Counted from the stretch's first letter, positions 21,719-30,578 are shown. The stretch: 38,556 nt of DNA from Cloacibacillus sp. (GCF_020860125.1 NZ_JAJBUX010000101.1:1-38556); one strand, 5' to 3'. Notes: generated by a model from the letters alone, not told the origin. Made by a program: numbers and translations.

Positions 21719-23515
21719 TCAGTCAAGGTATAATAATACCGTAGGAAATCCATTTCTGGTAGCCCTTATGTCAAAAAAAGGCTGTAATATATTTTTTAAC
21801 TGCTGAAATCGTTTGGTACGTACCCATATTTCTTCGTTATTTTCTTCAGAAATCCAGTATTCTATCTCCGACTCCTCCAGCTGCGGAGTGATTTTTTCCG
21901 CCACGCCGGCGGGCGTCGTGATCTTTATCATCGGCATAAATGGCGGCAGCTCCCATTCACGGCGCTCTTTGAGCTCGCGCTGCCAAAATACGCGCCAGCC
22001 GCGCCGCAGGGCGTCCTGCCACTCGCGCCCCGGCCTGCGGCTCTGGACGACGATCTTCCGCTCCCGCGAGCCGCCGCCGCGCCACATCGATTCCCAAAGC
22101 ATCGCGTAGGCGCGCGCCTTCGCGTCATACTCCTGCGAGCGCGCCTCGGCGTCGGCGTCTATCCAGCCGACGACGGCGGGCGACAGTTCGTCGCAGAGCG
22201 AGAGTATGCGGCGGGTGCCGATTATCAGCGCGCCGCCGGGATATTCTTTCATAAGCTCTTCGGCCTTCGGCATCTTTTCTTCCTGATTTTGTATGAGGAG
22301 TACGTTTTTATAAAGATGTTTCAGCGCCCCCTCCGCCCGCTCATATAGCGCCTCCAGGCCGGGGCGCACGCCGGTGAGCAGCAGGCCGCCGCAGTTCGGG
22401 CACTTTTCCGGGATCGGCTCCCGCTGCCCGCAGGCGGTGCAGCGAAGGGTACGGCGGCTCTCCTCCCAGCGCATCGAGGAGCCGCAGCGTTTGCAGCGCA
22501 GGGTCTTGCCGCATTCTTCGCAGAGTATCTCCCCCGCGTAGCCCTTGCGGTCAAGGAGCCAGAGCGCCCATTTACCAGCGCGCCGCGCCTCGGCGGTCTC
22601 CCTGATGAGCGGCTCGCTGATCGGCAGCGTCTCGCGCAGCGCCTCAAATTCGGAGGCTAGCGCGTCTTTGAGGCTGACAAATATTATGCGCCCGTCGTTT
22701 TTCTCCTCGCCGCACAGCGGTTCGGCGCGCAGGAAACCCTTTGAGGAGGGCATAGCCCCCCCGAGCACGAAGCGCGCCCCCGCGAAGGTCGCGCGCATCC
22801 CCAGCAGGCTGCGCAGGTGGACGACGGGGTGGCTCTGCGAACGCCAGCCCCCCTGGTTCTCCTCGTCCATCGCGATCACGGAGAGTCCCGCGAGCGGCAC
22901 AAAGGCCGCCCCCGGCGAACCGACGATAAAGCGCCGTTCGCCAAGCCGCGCGCTCTTCCAGAGCTTCCACTGCGCGGGCGCGGAGACGGGCCAGAGGGCC
23001 CCCTCCTCGCGCAGCCCCTTCGGAAGCGAATCCCAAAAGGCTTTGGCAAGTTTCACCTCGGGAAAGAGCACGAGCGAAGGACCTTCGCCCGCGACGATCT
23101 CCCGATAGTATTCATAACGGCGCGAAAGGTCTGCGCAGTAGATATCGCCCGCGGAAAACTTTTTTTTCGCCTGTTCTGGCTCGGGCAGAGGTGGAAGGTT
23201 TTCGTTGGTAAAAAATTTCGAGGGAAGTACGGTCCGCATCGCGAAGCCGGTGCCGATGAACCAGGTTTCGCCGAACCATTTGATGAGCCGCCAAAGCTCC
23301 CCCGGCAGGGGCGGAGCCTCGTCAATGACCTCCGTCACGGCCTTAAGCCGTTTGGGGTCAATGGCCTCCTCCGCTACGCCCGCGAGGGTCATCGCCACCC
23401 GCCGGTCCCTGCCGAGCGGTACGGAGACACGAAGCCCCTCGGGGAGGGCCTCATCATGCCTATAGGTGAGGGGCGTCCACCAAGGGGCCGGAATCGCAGC
23501 CTGTATCAGGGCCAT
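21719..23515 (-). CDS. priA: PriA-like primosomal protein without a Walker A motif
   Basis: A 598-residue PriA homologue, shorter than the usual 730. The zinc-binding region is complete, with four CxxC pairs (CEECGKTLRCKRCGSS, then CTAC and CPNC). The C-terminal helicase-like half contains GGALIIGTRRILS and the PPFMPMIKI segment. The ATPase site is degenerate. Where PriA has GVTGSGKTEVY, this protein reads CADLSRRYEYY before the recognisable LVLFPEVKLA strand. The DEEH box is DEEN, and the GSATPS motif is GGAMPSS. It is therefore predicted to bind forks or load the primosome without ATP-driven unwinding, like the actinobacterial PriA pseudohelicases. It shares one base with coaBC (TAATG). Confidence 0.92.
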   Translation of the reverse strand: MALIQAAIPAPWWTPLTYRHDEALPEGLRVSVPLGRDRRVAMTLAGVAEEAIDPKRLKAVTEVIDEAPPLPGELWRLIKWFGETWFIGTGFAMRTVLPSKFFTNENLPPLPEPEQAKKKFSAGDIYCADLSRRYEYYREIVAGEGPSLVLFPEVKLAKAFWDSLPKGLREEGALWPVSAPAQWKLWKSARLGERRFIVGSPGAAFVPLAGLSVIAMDEENQGGWRSQSHPVVHLRSLLGMRATFAGARFVLGGAMPSSKGFLRAEPLCGEEKNDGRIIFVSLKDALASEFEALRETLPISEPLIRETAEARRAGKWALWLLDRKGYAGEILCEECGKTLRCKRCGSSMRWEESRRTLRCTACGQREPIPEKCPNCGGLLLTGVRPGLEALYERAEGALKHLYKNVLLIQNQEEKMPKAEELMKEYPGGALIIGTRRILSLCDELSPAVVGWIDADAEARSQEYDAKARAYAMLWESMWRGGGSRERKIVVQSRRPGREWQDALRRGWRVFWQRELKERREWELPPFMPMIKITTPAGVAEKITPQLEESEIEYWISEENNEEIWVRTKRFQQLKNILQPFFDIRATRNGFPTVLLYLD

Positions 23516-24726
23516 TATCGTTTTGCGGTAAGCGCGGCGACTGCGTCAAGCAGACGGTCGGCCGCCTCCTCCTTCGTACCGGAGAAGCGCGCGGGATCCG
23601 CGCCGCGTTCCAGTATCGTTATCACGTTCGTGTCCACCGCAAAGCCCGCGCCCTGTGCGAGAACGTCGTTGGAGACGATGATGTCGAGGTTCTTCTCCGC
23701 CATCTTCCGCTGCGCGTTTTCGAGCACGTTCTGGGTCTCCGCGGCAAAACCGACAAGTATCTGTCCCGGGCGCTTCCGCCCTCCGAGAGCGGCGGCGATG
23801 TCCCGGTTCTGCACCAGTTCAAGGGTGAACTCCTGCGCGTCGCCGCGCTTTATCTTCTGTTCGGCGCGGTTGGCGGCCTTGTAATCGCCGACGGCGGCGG
23901 CCTTCACGATGACGTCGGCCTCCTCGGAGGCTTTCATGCAGGCCTCGTACATATCGTCGGCGCTGACGGTCTCCACTACCTTTATCCCCGCAGGACGCGT
24001 GAGCGTGGAGGGGCCCGTTATCAGGGTGACCTCCGCGCCGCGCTGCCAGGCGGCGCGGGCCACCGCGTAGCCCATTTTGCCGCTGCTGGGGTTGCTTAAA
24101 TAGCGCACGGGGTCTATATACTCGTGCGTCGGCCCCGCGGTCACCGCCACGCGGAGACCGGAGAGATCCTTTTTCGCGCAGAGCATCATCTTTACGTAGT
24201 CGTCTATCACCGCGGCGGAGGGAAGACGTCCCTTACCCTCGTAGCCGCAGGCGAGCATCCCGCTGTCAGGGTCCACCACGACCGCGCCCCGCGCCTCCAG
24301 GGTCTTCATGTGCCTCTGCGCCGCCTCGTTGGCGAGCATCTTGCAGTTCATCGCGGGAAAGAGCAGCAGCGGCTTCTGGTTAGCCAGCAGAGCCGCGCCA
24401 AGCAGCGTCGCGCTGTCGCCCTCCGCCGCCATGCGCAGCACATTGCCGGTGCAGGGCGCGATGACAAATATATCGGCCCAGTCGGTGAGCGAGATGTGCG
24501 GTATCCGCCACCCATATTCGGGCGAGAGGAAGTCGCGCTCACGCCAGACGCGGCGCTTGCTGAGCGTCGAGAGCACCATCGGGCTGACAAAGGCCTCGGC
24601 GGACTCCGTCAGGATGGTCTCCACCTCAAAGCCCATCTTTACCCAGCCGTGGAGCAGGTCTGGCGTCTTGTAGGCGGCGATGCCCCCGCTTATGCCGAAG
24701 AGTATTTTTTTATGCCGCAGGCACAT
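23515..24726 (-). CDS. coaBC: Bifunctional phosphopantothenoylcysteine decarboxylase/synthetase
   Basis: Two consecutive steps of coenzyme A synthesis. Residues 1 to about 185 form the FMN-dependent decarboxylase CoaC: GISGGIAAYKTPDLL, the active-site His in PHISLTDWAD, PAMNCKM and the Cys-bearing LACGYEGKGRLPS. The C-terminal half is the CTP-dependent ligase CoaB: VTAGPTHEYIDPVRYLSNPSSGKMG, KAAAVGDYK and the LELVQNRDI segment. At 403 residues the length is normal. The start at 24726 lies 17 bases inside rpoZ and its ribosome site is weak, so translational coupling is likely. It is part of the conserved yicC-remA-gmk-rpoZ-coaBC-priA cluster. Confidence 0.97.
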   Translation of the reverse strand: MCLRHKKILFGISGGIAAYKTPDLLHGWVKMGFEVETILTESAEAFVSPMVLSTLSKRRVWRERDFLSPEYGWRIPHISLTDWADIFVIAPCTGNVLRMAAEGDSATLLGAALLANQKPLLLFPAMNCKMLANEAAQRHMKTLEARGAVVVDPDSGMLACGYEGKGRLPSAAVIDDYVKMMLCAKKDLSGLRVAVTAGPTHEYIDPVRYLSNPSSGKMGYAVARAAWQRGAEVTLITGPSTLTRPAGIKVVETVSADDMYEACMKASEEADVIVKAAAVGDYKAANRAEQKIKRGDAQEFTLELVQNRDIAAALGGRKRPGQILVGFAAETQNVLENAQRKMAEKNLDIIVSNDVLAQGAGFAVDTNVITILERGADPARFSGTKEEAADRLLDAVAALTAKR

Positions 24727-24934
24727 TTTCCGTCTTGGGGAGCGGATCGATTATCTTGTAGGATATCTTTCCCTCCGTCACATCGCTCACGGCCTTTGAG
24801 ATATACTTCTCGTCGCCGCCAAGATCCTTGCGCTCGCTAAGCTGGCGCGCGCGCGCCGCGATGACGAGGGTGAGGATATATTTGTTGGGGATATCCCTTT
24901 CACGGTAAATTTTCTCAAGATCCATATAAATCAT
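24710..24934 (-). CDS. rpoZ: DNA-directed RNA polymerase omega subunit
   Basis: A 74-residue omega subunit that stabilises RNA polymerase beta-prime. The family core is visible (IPNKYILTLVIAARARQL), followed by GGDEKYISKAVSDVTEGKI. The ATG at 24934 has GGAGG 7 bases upstream and overlaps the gmk stop as ATGA. Position between gmk and coaBC is the standard one, which supports the call for such a short protein. Confidence 0.94.
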   Translation of the reverse strand: MIYMDLEKIYRERDIPNKYILTLVIAARARQLSERKDLGGDEKYISKAVSDVTEGKISYKIIDPLPKTENVPAA

Positions 24935-25500
24935 TTAAGTTCCTCCCTATGCTTTTTGACAATTTTTATAAATTCTGCCACTGCGTCTTCCACAATGTCG
25001 TTTACAATCACATAATCATACTCTTCAGCGTGCAGGAGCTCCTCTTTCGCGTTCTTAATGCGCAGTTCCTGTTCCTCGCAGCACTCGCTGCCGCGCTTTT
25101 TAAGGCGACGGGCAAGCTCGTCGAGCGATGGCGGCTTCACAAAGACCGTCACCGCGTCCGGTATCTTTTTTTTCACGATAAAGGCGCCCTGAACGTCTAT
25201 CTCAAGAACGATGTCCGTTCCGGAGGCAAGGGCCTCTTCCACAATGTCCCTGCGGGTGCCGTAAAGGTGCCCGTGGACATTCGCGTATTCAAGGAAATCA
25301 CCGGCCGCTATCCGGCGGCGAAACTCCTCTTCGGAGAGAAAGTAATATGTCTTTCCCTCAGCGTCGAGGCCCGGGCGCGGAGCTCTCGTGGTACACGAGA
25401 CGGAATAGCTGATATTGGGGAGTTTCTTCAGCGCCTGCTGCAGCACCGTCCCCTTCCCCACGCCCGCGGGGCCGGAAAAGATATAGAGAGTGCCCCTCAT
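24931..25500 (-). CDS. gmk: Guanylate kinase
   Basis: Phosphorylates GMP to GDP with ATP. The 189-residue protein opens with the P-loop SGPAGVGKGTV. The GMP-binding segment follows (SVSCTTRAPRPG, then EEEFRRRIAAGDFLEYANVHGHLYGT), with DIVLEIDVQGA and the lid region RRLKKRGSE. Length is typical. The start overlaps the remA stop (ATGA) and its own stop overlaps rpoZ (ATGA), so it is tightly coupled inside the operon. Confidence 0.98.
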   Translation of the reverse strand: MRGTLYIFSGPAGVGKGTVLQQALKKLPNISYSVSCTTRAPRPGLDAEGKTYYFLSEEEFRRRIAAGDFLEYANVHGHLYGTRRDIVEEALASGTDIVLEIDVQGAFIVKKKIPDAVTVFVKPPSLDELARRLKKRGSECCEEQELRIKNAKEELLHAEEYDYVIVNDIVEDAVAEFIKIVKKHREELK

Positions 25501-25751
25501 GGCCGTTCTCCCTCGCCCTCAAAGCGCGCCGTGATCGTCTCCGGCTGTATCGCGGAGAGGATCACATGCCTGCTGTCCATTATCAGTATCGCCCTCGTCT
25601 TGCGCCCCTGGGTCACATCAACCAGCAGCCCCGCCTCGCGCGCCTCGTCCTTGAGGCGGCGGATCGGGGCGGAATCGGGGCTGATGATGGAGACCACCCG
25701 TTCCGCGACTACCATATTGCCGAATCCGACATGCACAAGTTTGTAAGACAT
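25497..25751 (-). CDS. remA: RemA-like DNA-binding regulator (DUF370)
   Basis: An 84-residue protein of the RemA/DUF370 family: YKLVHVGFGNMVVAERVVSI at the start, SAPIRRLKDEAREAG and DVTQGRKTRAILIMDSRHVILSA. In Bacillus subtilis RemA forms rings and activates biofilm-matrix and osmolyte genes; whether that role holds in a Synergistota bacterium is unknown. The ATG at 25751 is taken because the family begins there; the longer frame to 25850 lies in yicC. The start is one base past the yicC stop and has no clear ribosome site, so coupling is expected. Confidence 0.93.
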   Translation of the reverse strand: MSYKLVHVGFGNMVVAERVVSIISPDSAPIRRLKDEAREAGLLVDVTQGRKTRAILIMDSRHVILSAIQPETITARFEGEGERP

Positions 25752-25752
25752 C

Positions 25753-26640
25753 TTATTCAAGATTCTGTATCTGTTCGCGGATGCGCTCGAGGCAGGCCTT
25801 GGCGTCGACGGCGAGCCAGCGGATATCCGCGTCCGCCACCTTGGAGTCAAGGGTGTTTACCTCGCGGTTCATCTCCTGAACGATAAAGTCAAGCTTGCGT
25901 CCCGTACTCTCGCTGTCTTCGCCAGTGGAGCGGAATTTCGCGGCGTGGCTCTTGAGCCTCGCCAGCTCCTCCGAAACGTCCCATTTATCGGTCAGCAGAA
26001 CTATCTCCTGCATATAGCGCGGCTCTTCGAGCTTCTCGCCCATCTTTTCGAGCGCCTCCGATACGCGCGCGCGCATCGCGGCAAAGGCGGCGTCGCGCGT
26101 CGGCAGCCAGCGTTCCTCGATCAGCGCCGCCAGACGTTCGAGCTCCGCGAGGTGGGAAAGCACCTCATCGCGCAGATGAGCCCCCTCCGTCTCGCGCATC
26201 TTCTGCCAGGAGGCGGCGGCGTTCGTCAGAAGCTCGTCAAAGACCGCCTCGACGGACTGGGAATCTTCTTCGTCGTCAAAACGCGGAAGATCCAGCACTC
26301 CGGGGAAAGAGGCCACCTGCTCGACATTCAGGTCGAGCGGCATAGCAAGGCCGCGGCGCAGCTCCAGCAGCTCGCTGCAGTAAGAGAGCAACACCTCGCG
26401 GTTTACGCGCCCCGTCTTAAAGCTCTGCGCCCAAAGCACCTCCAGACGCATCTGCACCTTTCCGCGGCGGAAAAGCTTTCTCAATTTCTGATGGAACCAC
26501 GGCTCCCAGCTCACAAACTCGCGCGGCAGGCGCACCGATATCTCCTGATAGCGATGGTTCACGCTCGATAACTCCATGCTTAGCGTGCCCCATGATGTCT
26601 GCATCTGAGAACGGCTGAAGCCGGTCATGCTTACGTACAT
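25753..26640 (-). CDS. yicC: YicC-family endoribonuclease
   Basis: A 295-residue protein of the YicC/YloC family, recently described endoribonucleases involved in small-RNA and mRNA turnover. The N-terminus reads SMTGFSRSQ, followed by LSSVNHRYQEISVRLP. The C-terminal half has the conserved FRSTGEDSESTGRKLDFIVQEMNREVNTLDSK run. The ATG at 26640 has AAGGG 8 bases upstream; a GTG at 26649 overlaps that site and is less likely. It is the first gene of the cluster ending with priA and is separated from hflX by about 110 bases. Confidence 0.93.
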   Translation of the reverse strand: MYVSMTGFSRSQMQTSWGTLSMELSSVNHRYQEISVRLPREFVSWEPWFHQKLRKLFRRGKVQMRLEVLWAQSFKTGRVNREVLLSYCSELLELRRGLAMPLDLNVEQVASFPGVLDLPRFDDEEDSQSVEAVFDELLTNAAASWQKMRETEGAHLRDEVLSHLAELERLAALIEERWLPTRDAAFAAMRARVSEALEKMGEKLEEPRYMQEIVLLTDKWDVSEELARLKSHAAKFRSTGEDSESTGRKLDFIVQEMNREVNTLDSKVADADIRWLAVDAKACLERIREQIQNLE

Positions 26641-26753
26641 GCAAATCACCCTTCTAAACAGTCTCGCGTATCTTCGTGCAATCCGCCGCCGCGCCGGGAG
26701 GCGAAGGGCTGACGATTACCCCGCCGTTCAGGGCCGCGGATACGTCTATCTCT

Positions 26754-27911
26754 TTATAATATATCTTTTATACCATTTAAGGCAACTTCACCGGCAAAAC
26801 TTTTTTTTATTTCGCCAAGCAGTTCGTCAAAACCGCGGCCGTCGCGCGCGCAGGTACATACCACGCGTTCGCCGCGCGCGCGGAGCTCCACGGCGATAAA
26901 GTCCGCCGTCTCTCCGCTCTTGTCTATCTTGTTGAGCACGACGATACGCGGAAGATGGTCGGCCTTCAATTCGCGCAGCGTCTCAAGGACTATCTCAAAG
27001 GTCTCAGTCGGCTCCTTGCCGGCGGAATCCAGCACGAGCAGCAGCAGGTCGGCGTTCGCCGCCTCCTCGAGCGTCGCGCGGAAGGCCGCCACCAGCTCAG
27101 GCGGCAGCTTGCGGATGAAACCGACGGTGTCGGAGAGCAGAAAAGCCCCCTCTCCGTCCCGGTAGCCGATCTTCCTCACCACGGTGTCCAGCGTTGAAAA
27201 CAGCTGGTCTTTCGCGACGATACCGGCATCCTTGGAGAGCGTCTGCAAAAGGGTGGACTTGCCGCTGTTCGTATAGCCGACCAGAGCCGCCACCGGCACT
27301 CCGTCGCGGCGGCGGCGTTCGCGCCGCTCCTCGCGGCGTCTGCGCACCTCGCCGAGACGCTGCTCGATGCTCTTCGTACGCCGGTCCAGTTTACGGCGGT
27401 GTCTCTCAAACTCAGTCTCGCCCGGGCCGCGCGTGCCGATGCCACCGCCTGTGTGCGACATCTGATGGCCCAGCCCCTTAAGGCTAGGTATCTCGTACTG
27501 GTACTGCGCAAGCTCGACCTGCAGCTTGGCCTCCGCCGTGTGGGCGCGGCTCTCAAAAATCTTCATAATTACAAAGGCGCGGTCCCATACCTGCAGGCCG
27601 GTGACCTTTTGCAGATTGCTCTTCTGCGTCGGAGACAGGAAGTCGTCCACCACAAGATGCGTCACCTCGTTGGGGAGAGCGTATTCCTTTATCTCAAGAG
27701 CCTTCCCAGCGCCGATGAAATGGGCGGGGTCCGGTATCCTCCTCTTCTGCACGATACGGGCCGCCACCGGCACGCCGATATTTTCCAGCAGCATCACCAG
27801 TTCGTCCAGAGACTGCTCCGTATCGTCGGCGCTGCCGCAGTCCACGGCGGCGATGACCGCCTTCGGCGGCTTCAAAGAGAGGTCGATCGCGCTGCGCTTC
27901 TGCCTGCTCAA
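26754..27911 (-). CDS. hflX: GTPase HflX
   Basis: Ribosome-associated GTPase that splits or rescues stalled ribosomes. The N-terminal domain contains DDTEQSLDELVMLLENIG and HFIGAGKALEI. It is followed by a coiled, Arg-rich linker after the GGGIGTRGPGETE motif. The G domain has GYTNSGKSTLL, DTVGFIRKLP and NKID. A TTG start at 27911 is proposed: AGGAG lies 5 bases upstream and the codon overlaps the cmk stop as TTGA, giving 385 residues. The longer frame to 28004 lies wholly inside cmk and has no matching sequence. The pyrK-pyrD-cmk-hflX order suggests one operon. Confidence 0.95.
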   Translation of the reverse strand: MSRQKRSAIDLSLKPPKAVIAAVDCGSADDTEQSLDELVMLLENIGVPVAARIVQKRRIPDPAHFIGAGKALEIKEYALPNEVTHLVVDDFLSPTQKSNLQKVTGLQVWDRAFVIMKIFESRAHTAEAKLQVELAQYQYEIPSLKGLGHQMSHTGGGIGTRGPGETEFERHRRKLDRRTKSIEQRLGEVRRRREERRERRRRDGVPVAALVGYTNSGKSTLLQTLSKDAGIVAKDQLFSTLDTVVRKIGYRDGEGAFLLSDTVGFIRKLPPELVAAFRATLEEAANADLLLLVLDSAGKEPTETFEIVLETLRELKADHLPRIVVLNKIDKSGETADFIAVELRARGERVVCTCARDGRGFDELLGEIKKSFAGEVALNGIKDIL

Positions 27912-28582
27912 CGGCGCTCCTGCTCCATAAACCGCGACGCAAGCGAAGATATGGCGTCGGTCACCTGCGCCGCGTCCATATCGGAGCTGTCGAGAATGAT
28001 ACATCCCGGCGCCGGACGCAGCGGCGCGATCTCCCGCGTCATATCGTAGTTGTCGCGTTCAACAACCTGTTTCAATATCTCGTCATAGTCCGCGGCCTCG
28101 CCTCTGTCCAGACGCTCCTTATAACGGCGGCGCGCGCGCTCCTCGGCGGAGGCGGTGAGAAATATCTTAAGCTCCGCCTCGGGGAAGACGACCGTTCCCA
28201 TATCGCGGCCGTCGGCGACGAGGCCGTTTTTGGCCTGGGCGCGCTGCAGTTCGATCAAAGCGCCGCGCACCTCGGGCCGCGCGGCGTAGGCCGAGACGAT
28301 CCGGTCGATCTCCGGCGTGCGTATCGCAGCGGTCACGTCGGTGCCGTCGGCCATCAGGCCGCCGGGAATGAATTCCAGGTGGAAGGAGGCCAGCGCCTGT
28401 GATATCCGTTCGCCTTCGTCCGGCGCGATCCCCTCTCTGTCCAGCTTCCAGGCGATCGCCCGGTAGAGCGCGCCCGTATCGAGGTAGGGCAGCCCTATCC
28501 TCTCCGCGACGGCGCGCGCCACCGTGCTCTTCCCCGCGCCCGCGGGGCCGTCTATTGCCACAACGATATTATTCTTTTCCAT
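27908..28582 (-). CDS. cmk: Cytidylate kinase
   Basis: Phosphorylates CMP and dCMP. The 224-residue protein begins with the P-loop AIDGPAGAGKSTVARAVA and YLDTGALYRAIA. It has the CMP-binding region NGLVADGRDMGTVVFPEA, then LTASAEERARRRYKE. The ATG at 28582 has AGAGGAG just upstream; the frame extends to 28633 inside pyrD without family similarity. Its stop overlaps the proposed hflX TTG start. Its place after pyrD links it to pyrimidine supply. Confidence 0.97.
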   Translation of the reverse strand: MEKNNIVVAIDGPAGAGKSTVARAVAERIGLPYLDTGALYRAIAWKLDREGIAPDEGERISQALASFHLEFIPGGLMADGTDVTAAIRTPEIDRIVSAYAARPEVRGALIELQRAQAKNGLVADGRDMGTVVFPEAELKIFLTASAEERARRRYKERLDRGEAADYDEILKQVVERDNYDMTREIAPLRPAPGCIILDSSDMDAAQVTDAISSLASRFMEQERR

Positions 28583-28607
28583 GATCTCCTCTTTACCTGA
28601 CAAATAA

Positions 28608-29525
28608 CTATCCGAGCCTCGCGAAGCCGACAAGCTCCGCCAGCCGTTCCGCCTTATAGCGGGCGATCAGCTCCGGCAGTCCGGCGCAGATCGCCTCACC
28701 GGCGCTGATATTGTTAAAGAAGGCGCTGCCGACCTCGATGGCGGAGGCGCCCGCGACGGTCATCCCCATGCAGTCGGAGGCGGTCGTTACGCCGCCGCAG
28801 CCGACCACCGGTATGGAGACGGCTCCGGCGACCTGCCAGACCATACGCAGCGCGAGCGGAAACACCGCCGGTCCGGAAAGTCCGGCCACTACGCGGTCAA
28901 AGGCCGGTTTTCCCGTCGCCATGTCGACGGCCATGCCGAGCCAGGTGTTCGCGCAGACGATGGCGTCCGCGCCCTCTGACTCTATCACACGCGCAACGGC
29001 CGCCGGGTCCGCGGCCTGCGGAGTCATCTTCACCCACAGGGGGCCGCGCCAAATCTTCCGCGCGGCGCGCACCGCCTCGGCGGCGGAGGCGCATTCCACG
29101 CCCCAGGCCATTCCCTCGCCGTCGACGTTGGGGCAGGAGATATTCAGCTCCGCGGCGGCGACGCCCTCCATATCCTCCAGCACGCGCAGCGTCTCCTGCG
29201 TCTCCGCCGGACGCTCCATGACGACGTTGGCGATGACGGGACGGGGACAACTCTTTACCAATTCACCGTAATGCTCCGCGAACTCCCGCGCGCCGCAGTT
29301 TTGCAGGCCGATGCTGTTGAGCAGGCCGGAGGGCGTCTCCCAGACTCGGACGCCGCGGTTGCCGCGCCGCGGTTCAAGGCTGATTGCCTTCGTACAGAGC
29401 GCGCCGATCCCGTTCAATTTAGGCTCGCGCCAAAATTCCGGCGCGTATGGCCATACGCCCGAGGCTGGAATAACGGGGCTTTCAAGCCGCAGCGAGCCGA
29501 TCTTTACCGATATATCAGTTGTCAT
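28608..29525 (-). CDS. pyrD: Dihydroorotate dehydrogenase, class 1B catalytic subunit
   Basis: FMN enzyme oxidising dihydroorotate to orotate in pyrimidine synthesis. The 305-residue barrel has PVIPASGVW at the start, NSIGLQNCG, NISCPNV with the active-site Cys of class 1, WVKMTPQAADP and the FMN-binding VVGCGGVTTASDC and GASAIEVGSAFF. The catalytic Cys and the pyrK gene directly upstream identify the NAD-linked class 1B form. The start lies 11 bases inside pyrK, with GAGGTG 7 bases ahead of the ATG. Confidence 0.97.
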   Translation of the reverse strand: MTTDISVKIGSLRLESPVIPASGVWPYAPEFWREPKLNGIGALCTKAISLEPRRGNRGVRVWETPSGLLNSIGLQNCGAREFAEHYGELVKSCPRPVIANVVMERPAETQETLRVLEDMEGVAAAELNISCPNVDGEGMAWGVECASAAEAVRAARKIWRGPLWVKMTPQAADPAAVARVIESEGADAIVCANTWLGMAVDMATGKPAFDRVVAGLSGPAVFPLALRMVWQVAGAVSIPVVGCGGVTTASDCMGMTVAGASAIEVGSAFFNNISAGEAICAGLPELIARYKAERLAELVGFARLG

Positions 29526-30303
29526 GGATATTCACCTCATCCGCTCTGAAAAGAGACTGATCGACGCAGACCCGCTTAAGGCCGTTCGCCGTCTCGATCA
29601 CGCAGCCCATACAGCCCCCGTAACCACAGGCCATGCGCTTGTCCAGCAGGTAATAGAGCCGCTGCGGAGTGTCCACGTAATGGCGGCGCATCGCCTCAAG
29701 GAAGCCGCCGGGGCCACAGCACCACGCCTGCACGCCCTCGCTCAGCGGGCGGGGCAAAACCTTGAACATCGAATCTCCCTCGCCGAAGGAGCCGTCGTCG
29801 GCGAAAATCTTCGCGTCGGGATGTATGGAAAGTATCTCCTCCGCATAGTCCTCGTAGCCTCTTCCGGGCACGCCGATATAGAGCGAGCTGCGCTCCCGCC
29901 GCTCGCGCTTCTTCATCATCAGAGCCGCCGCGCCAACGCCGCCGCCCGCGAGAATCAGCTCGTCATCGGTATCAGGGCAGGGTCTGCCGAGAAAACCGCG
30001 CACGCGCAGCTTCGCGCCGGCGGATACCTGGCTCATCATCTCCGTGCCGCGGCCGACCAGCACATAACAGAGGGAGATCTCTCCGCGCGCCGCGTCCGCG
30101 TCAGCCACCGCGAAGGGGCGTCCGAGCAGAGGGTCTGTCCCATGATTCGGGAAGACCATTATGCTGTGCCCAGCGCGCACGCTCTTCGCGAGCGCCGGCG
30201 CCTCGAAAGTCATCCAGTAGAGCCGCTCGGCAAGTTTTTTATTCTTAACGACGGGGAGGATATAATCATTTACCTCCTGCGCGTTACAGTTACAATTCGT
30301 CAT
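29515..30303 (-). CDS. pyrK: Dihydroorotate dehydrogenase electron-transfer subunit PyrK
   Basis: Flavoprotein/[2Fe-2S] subunit that passes electrons from PyrD to NAD. Of 262 residues, the N-terminal half is an FAD-binding barrel (GRPFAVAD). The middle is a ferredoxin-reductase NAD domain (LILAGGGVGAAAL, CCGPGGFLEAM). The C-terminus binds the cluster with C-x4-C-x2-C and a later Cys (ACGYGGCMGC, then KRVCVD). The start is taken as the ATG at 30303 with GGGGA 6 bases upstream; ATG 30309 and TTG 30324 are alternatives. The first residues carry an unusual NCNCN pair of cysteines. First gene of pyrK-pyrD-cmk-hflX. Confidence 0.95.
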   Translation of the reverse strand: MTNCNCNAQEVNDYILPVVKNKKLAERLYWMTFEAPALAKSVRAGHSIMVFPNHGTDPLLGRPFAVADADAARGEISLCYVLVGRGTEMMSQVSAGAKLRVRGFLGRPCPDTDDELILAGGGVGAAALMMKKRERRERSSLYIGVPGRGYEDYAEEILSIHPDAKIFADDGSFGEGDSMFKVLPRPLSEGVQAWCCGPGGFLEAMRRHYVDTPQRLYYLLDKRMACGYGGCMGCVIETANGLKRVCVDQSLFRADEVNIHDN

Positions 30304-30404
30304 CCGCATTCCCCGCTTTCGCAATTTGCCTTTTCCTGCTAAAATATAGGTGTCCGTTTTAGGAGAGCGCCGGTCGGGCTACAGCCGTCCGGCAAAACCA
30401 AAAA

Positions 30405-30461
30405 CGTTCGTTACGCCTGTTAGATGTGCCGGATATCGAACGGGCAGGCCCCAGACGGGGC
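30405..30461 (+). other. Structured leader region upstream of ade (possible pseudoknot)
   Basis: In the 275-base gap before adenine deaminase, CGTTCG (30405-30410) is complementary to CGAACG (30437-30442), and GCCTG (30415-30419) to CAGGC (30445-30449). The interleaved order would form an H-type pseudoknot. GCCCC/GGGGC (30448-30452 with 30457-30461) makes a competing hairpin. A TATAAT with no good -35 lies at 30513-30518. It does not match the purine riboswitch core. Function unproven. Confidence 0.35.
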
Positions 30462-30578
30462 TCCGTCGTGTTATACATATATCGAAAGTCTGTCCGTGCC
30501 GCATACGGTGCATATAATCAGCGGTTCTCCGGAGTATATTTTACCATTTAAGAGCTGATATATTGGGGGCGGTCAGAG

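Noticed and set aside
30325..30578. Purine riboswitch before adenine deaminase
   Set aside because: The conserved three-way-junction core sequences are not present, although the leader can fold.
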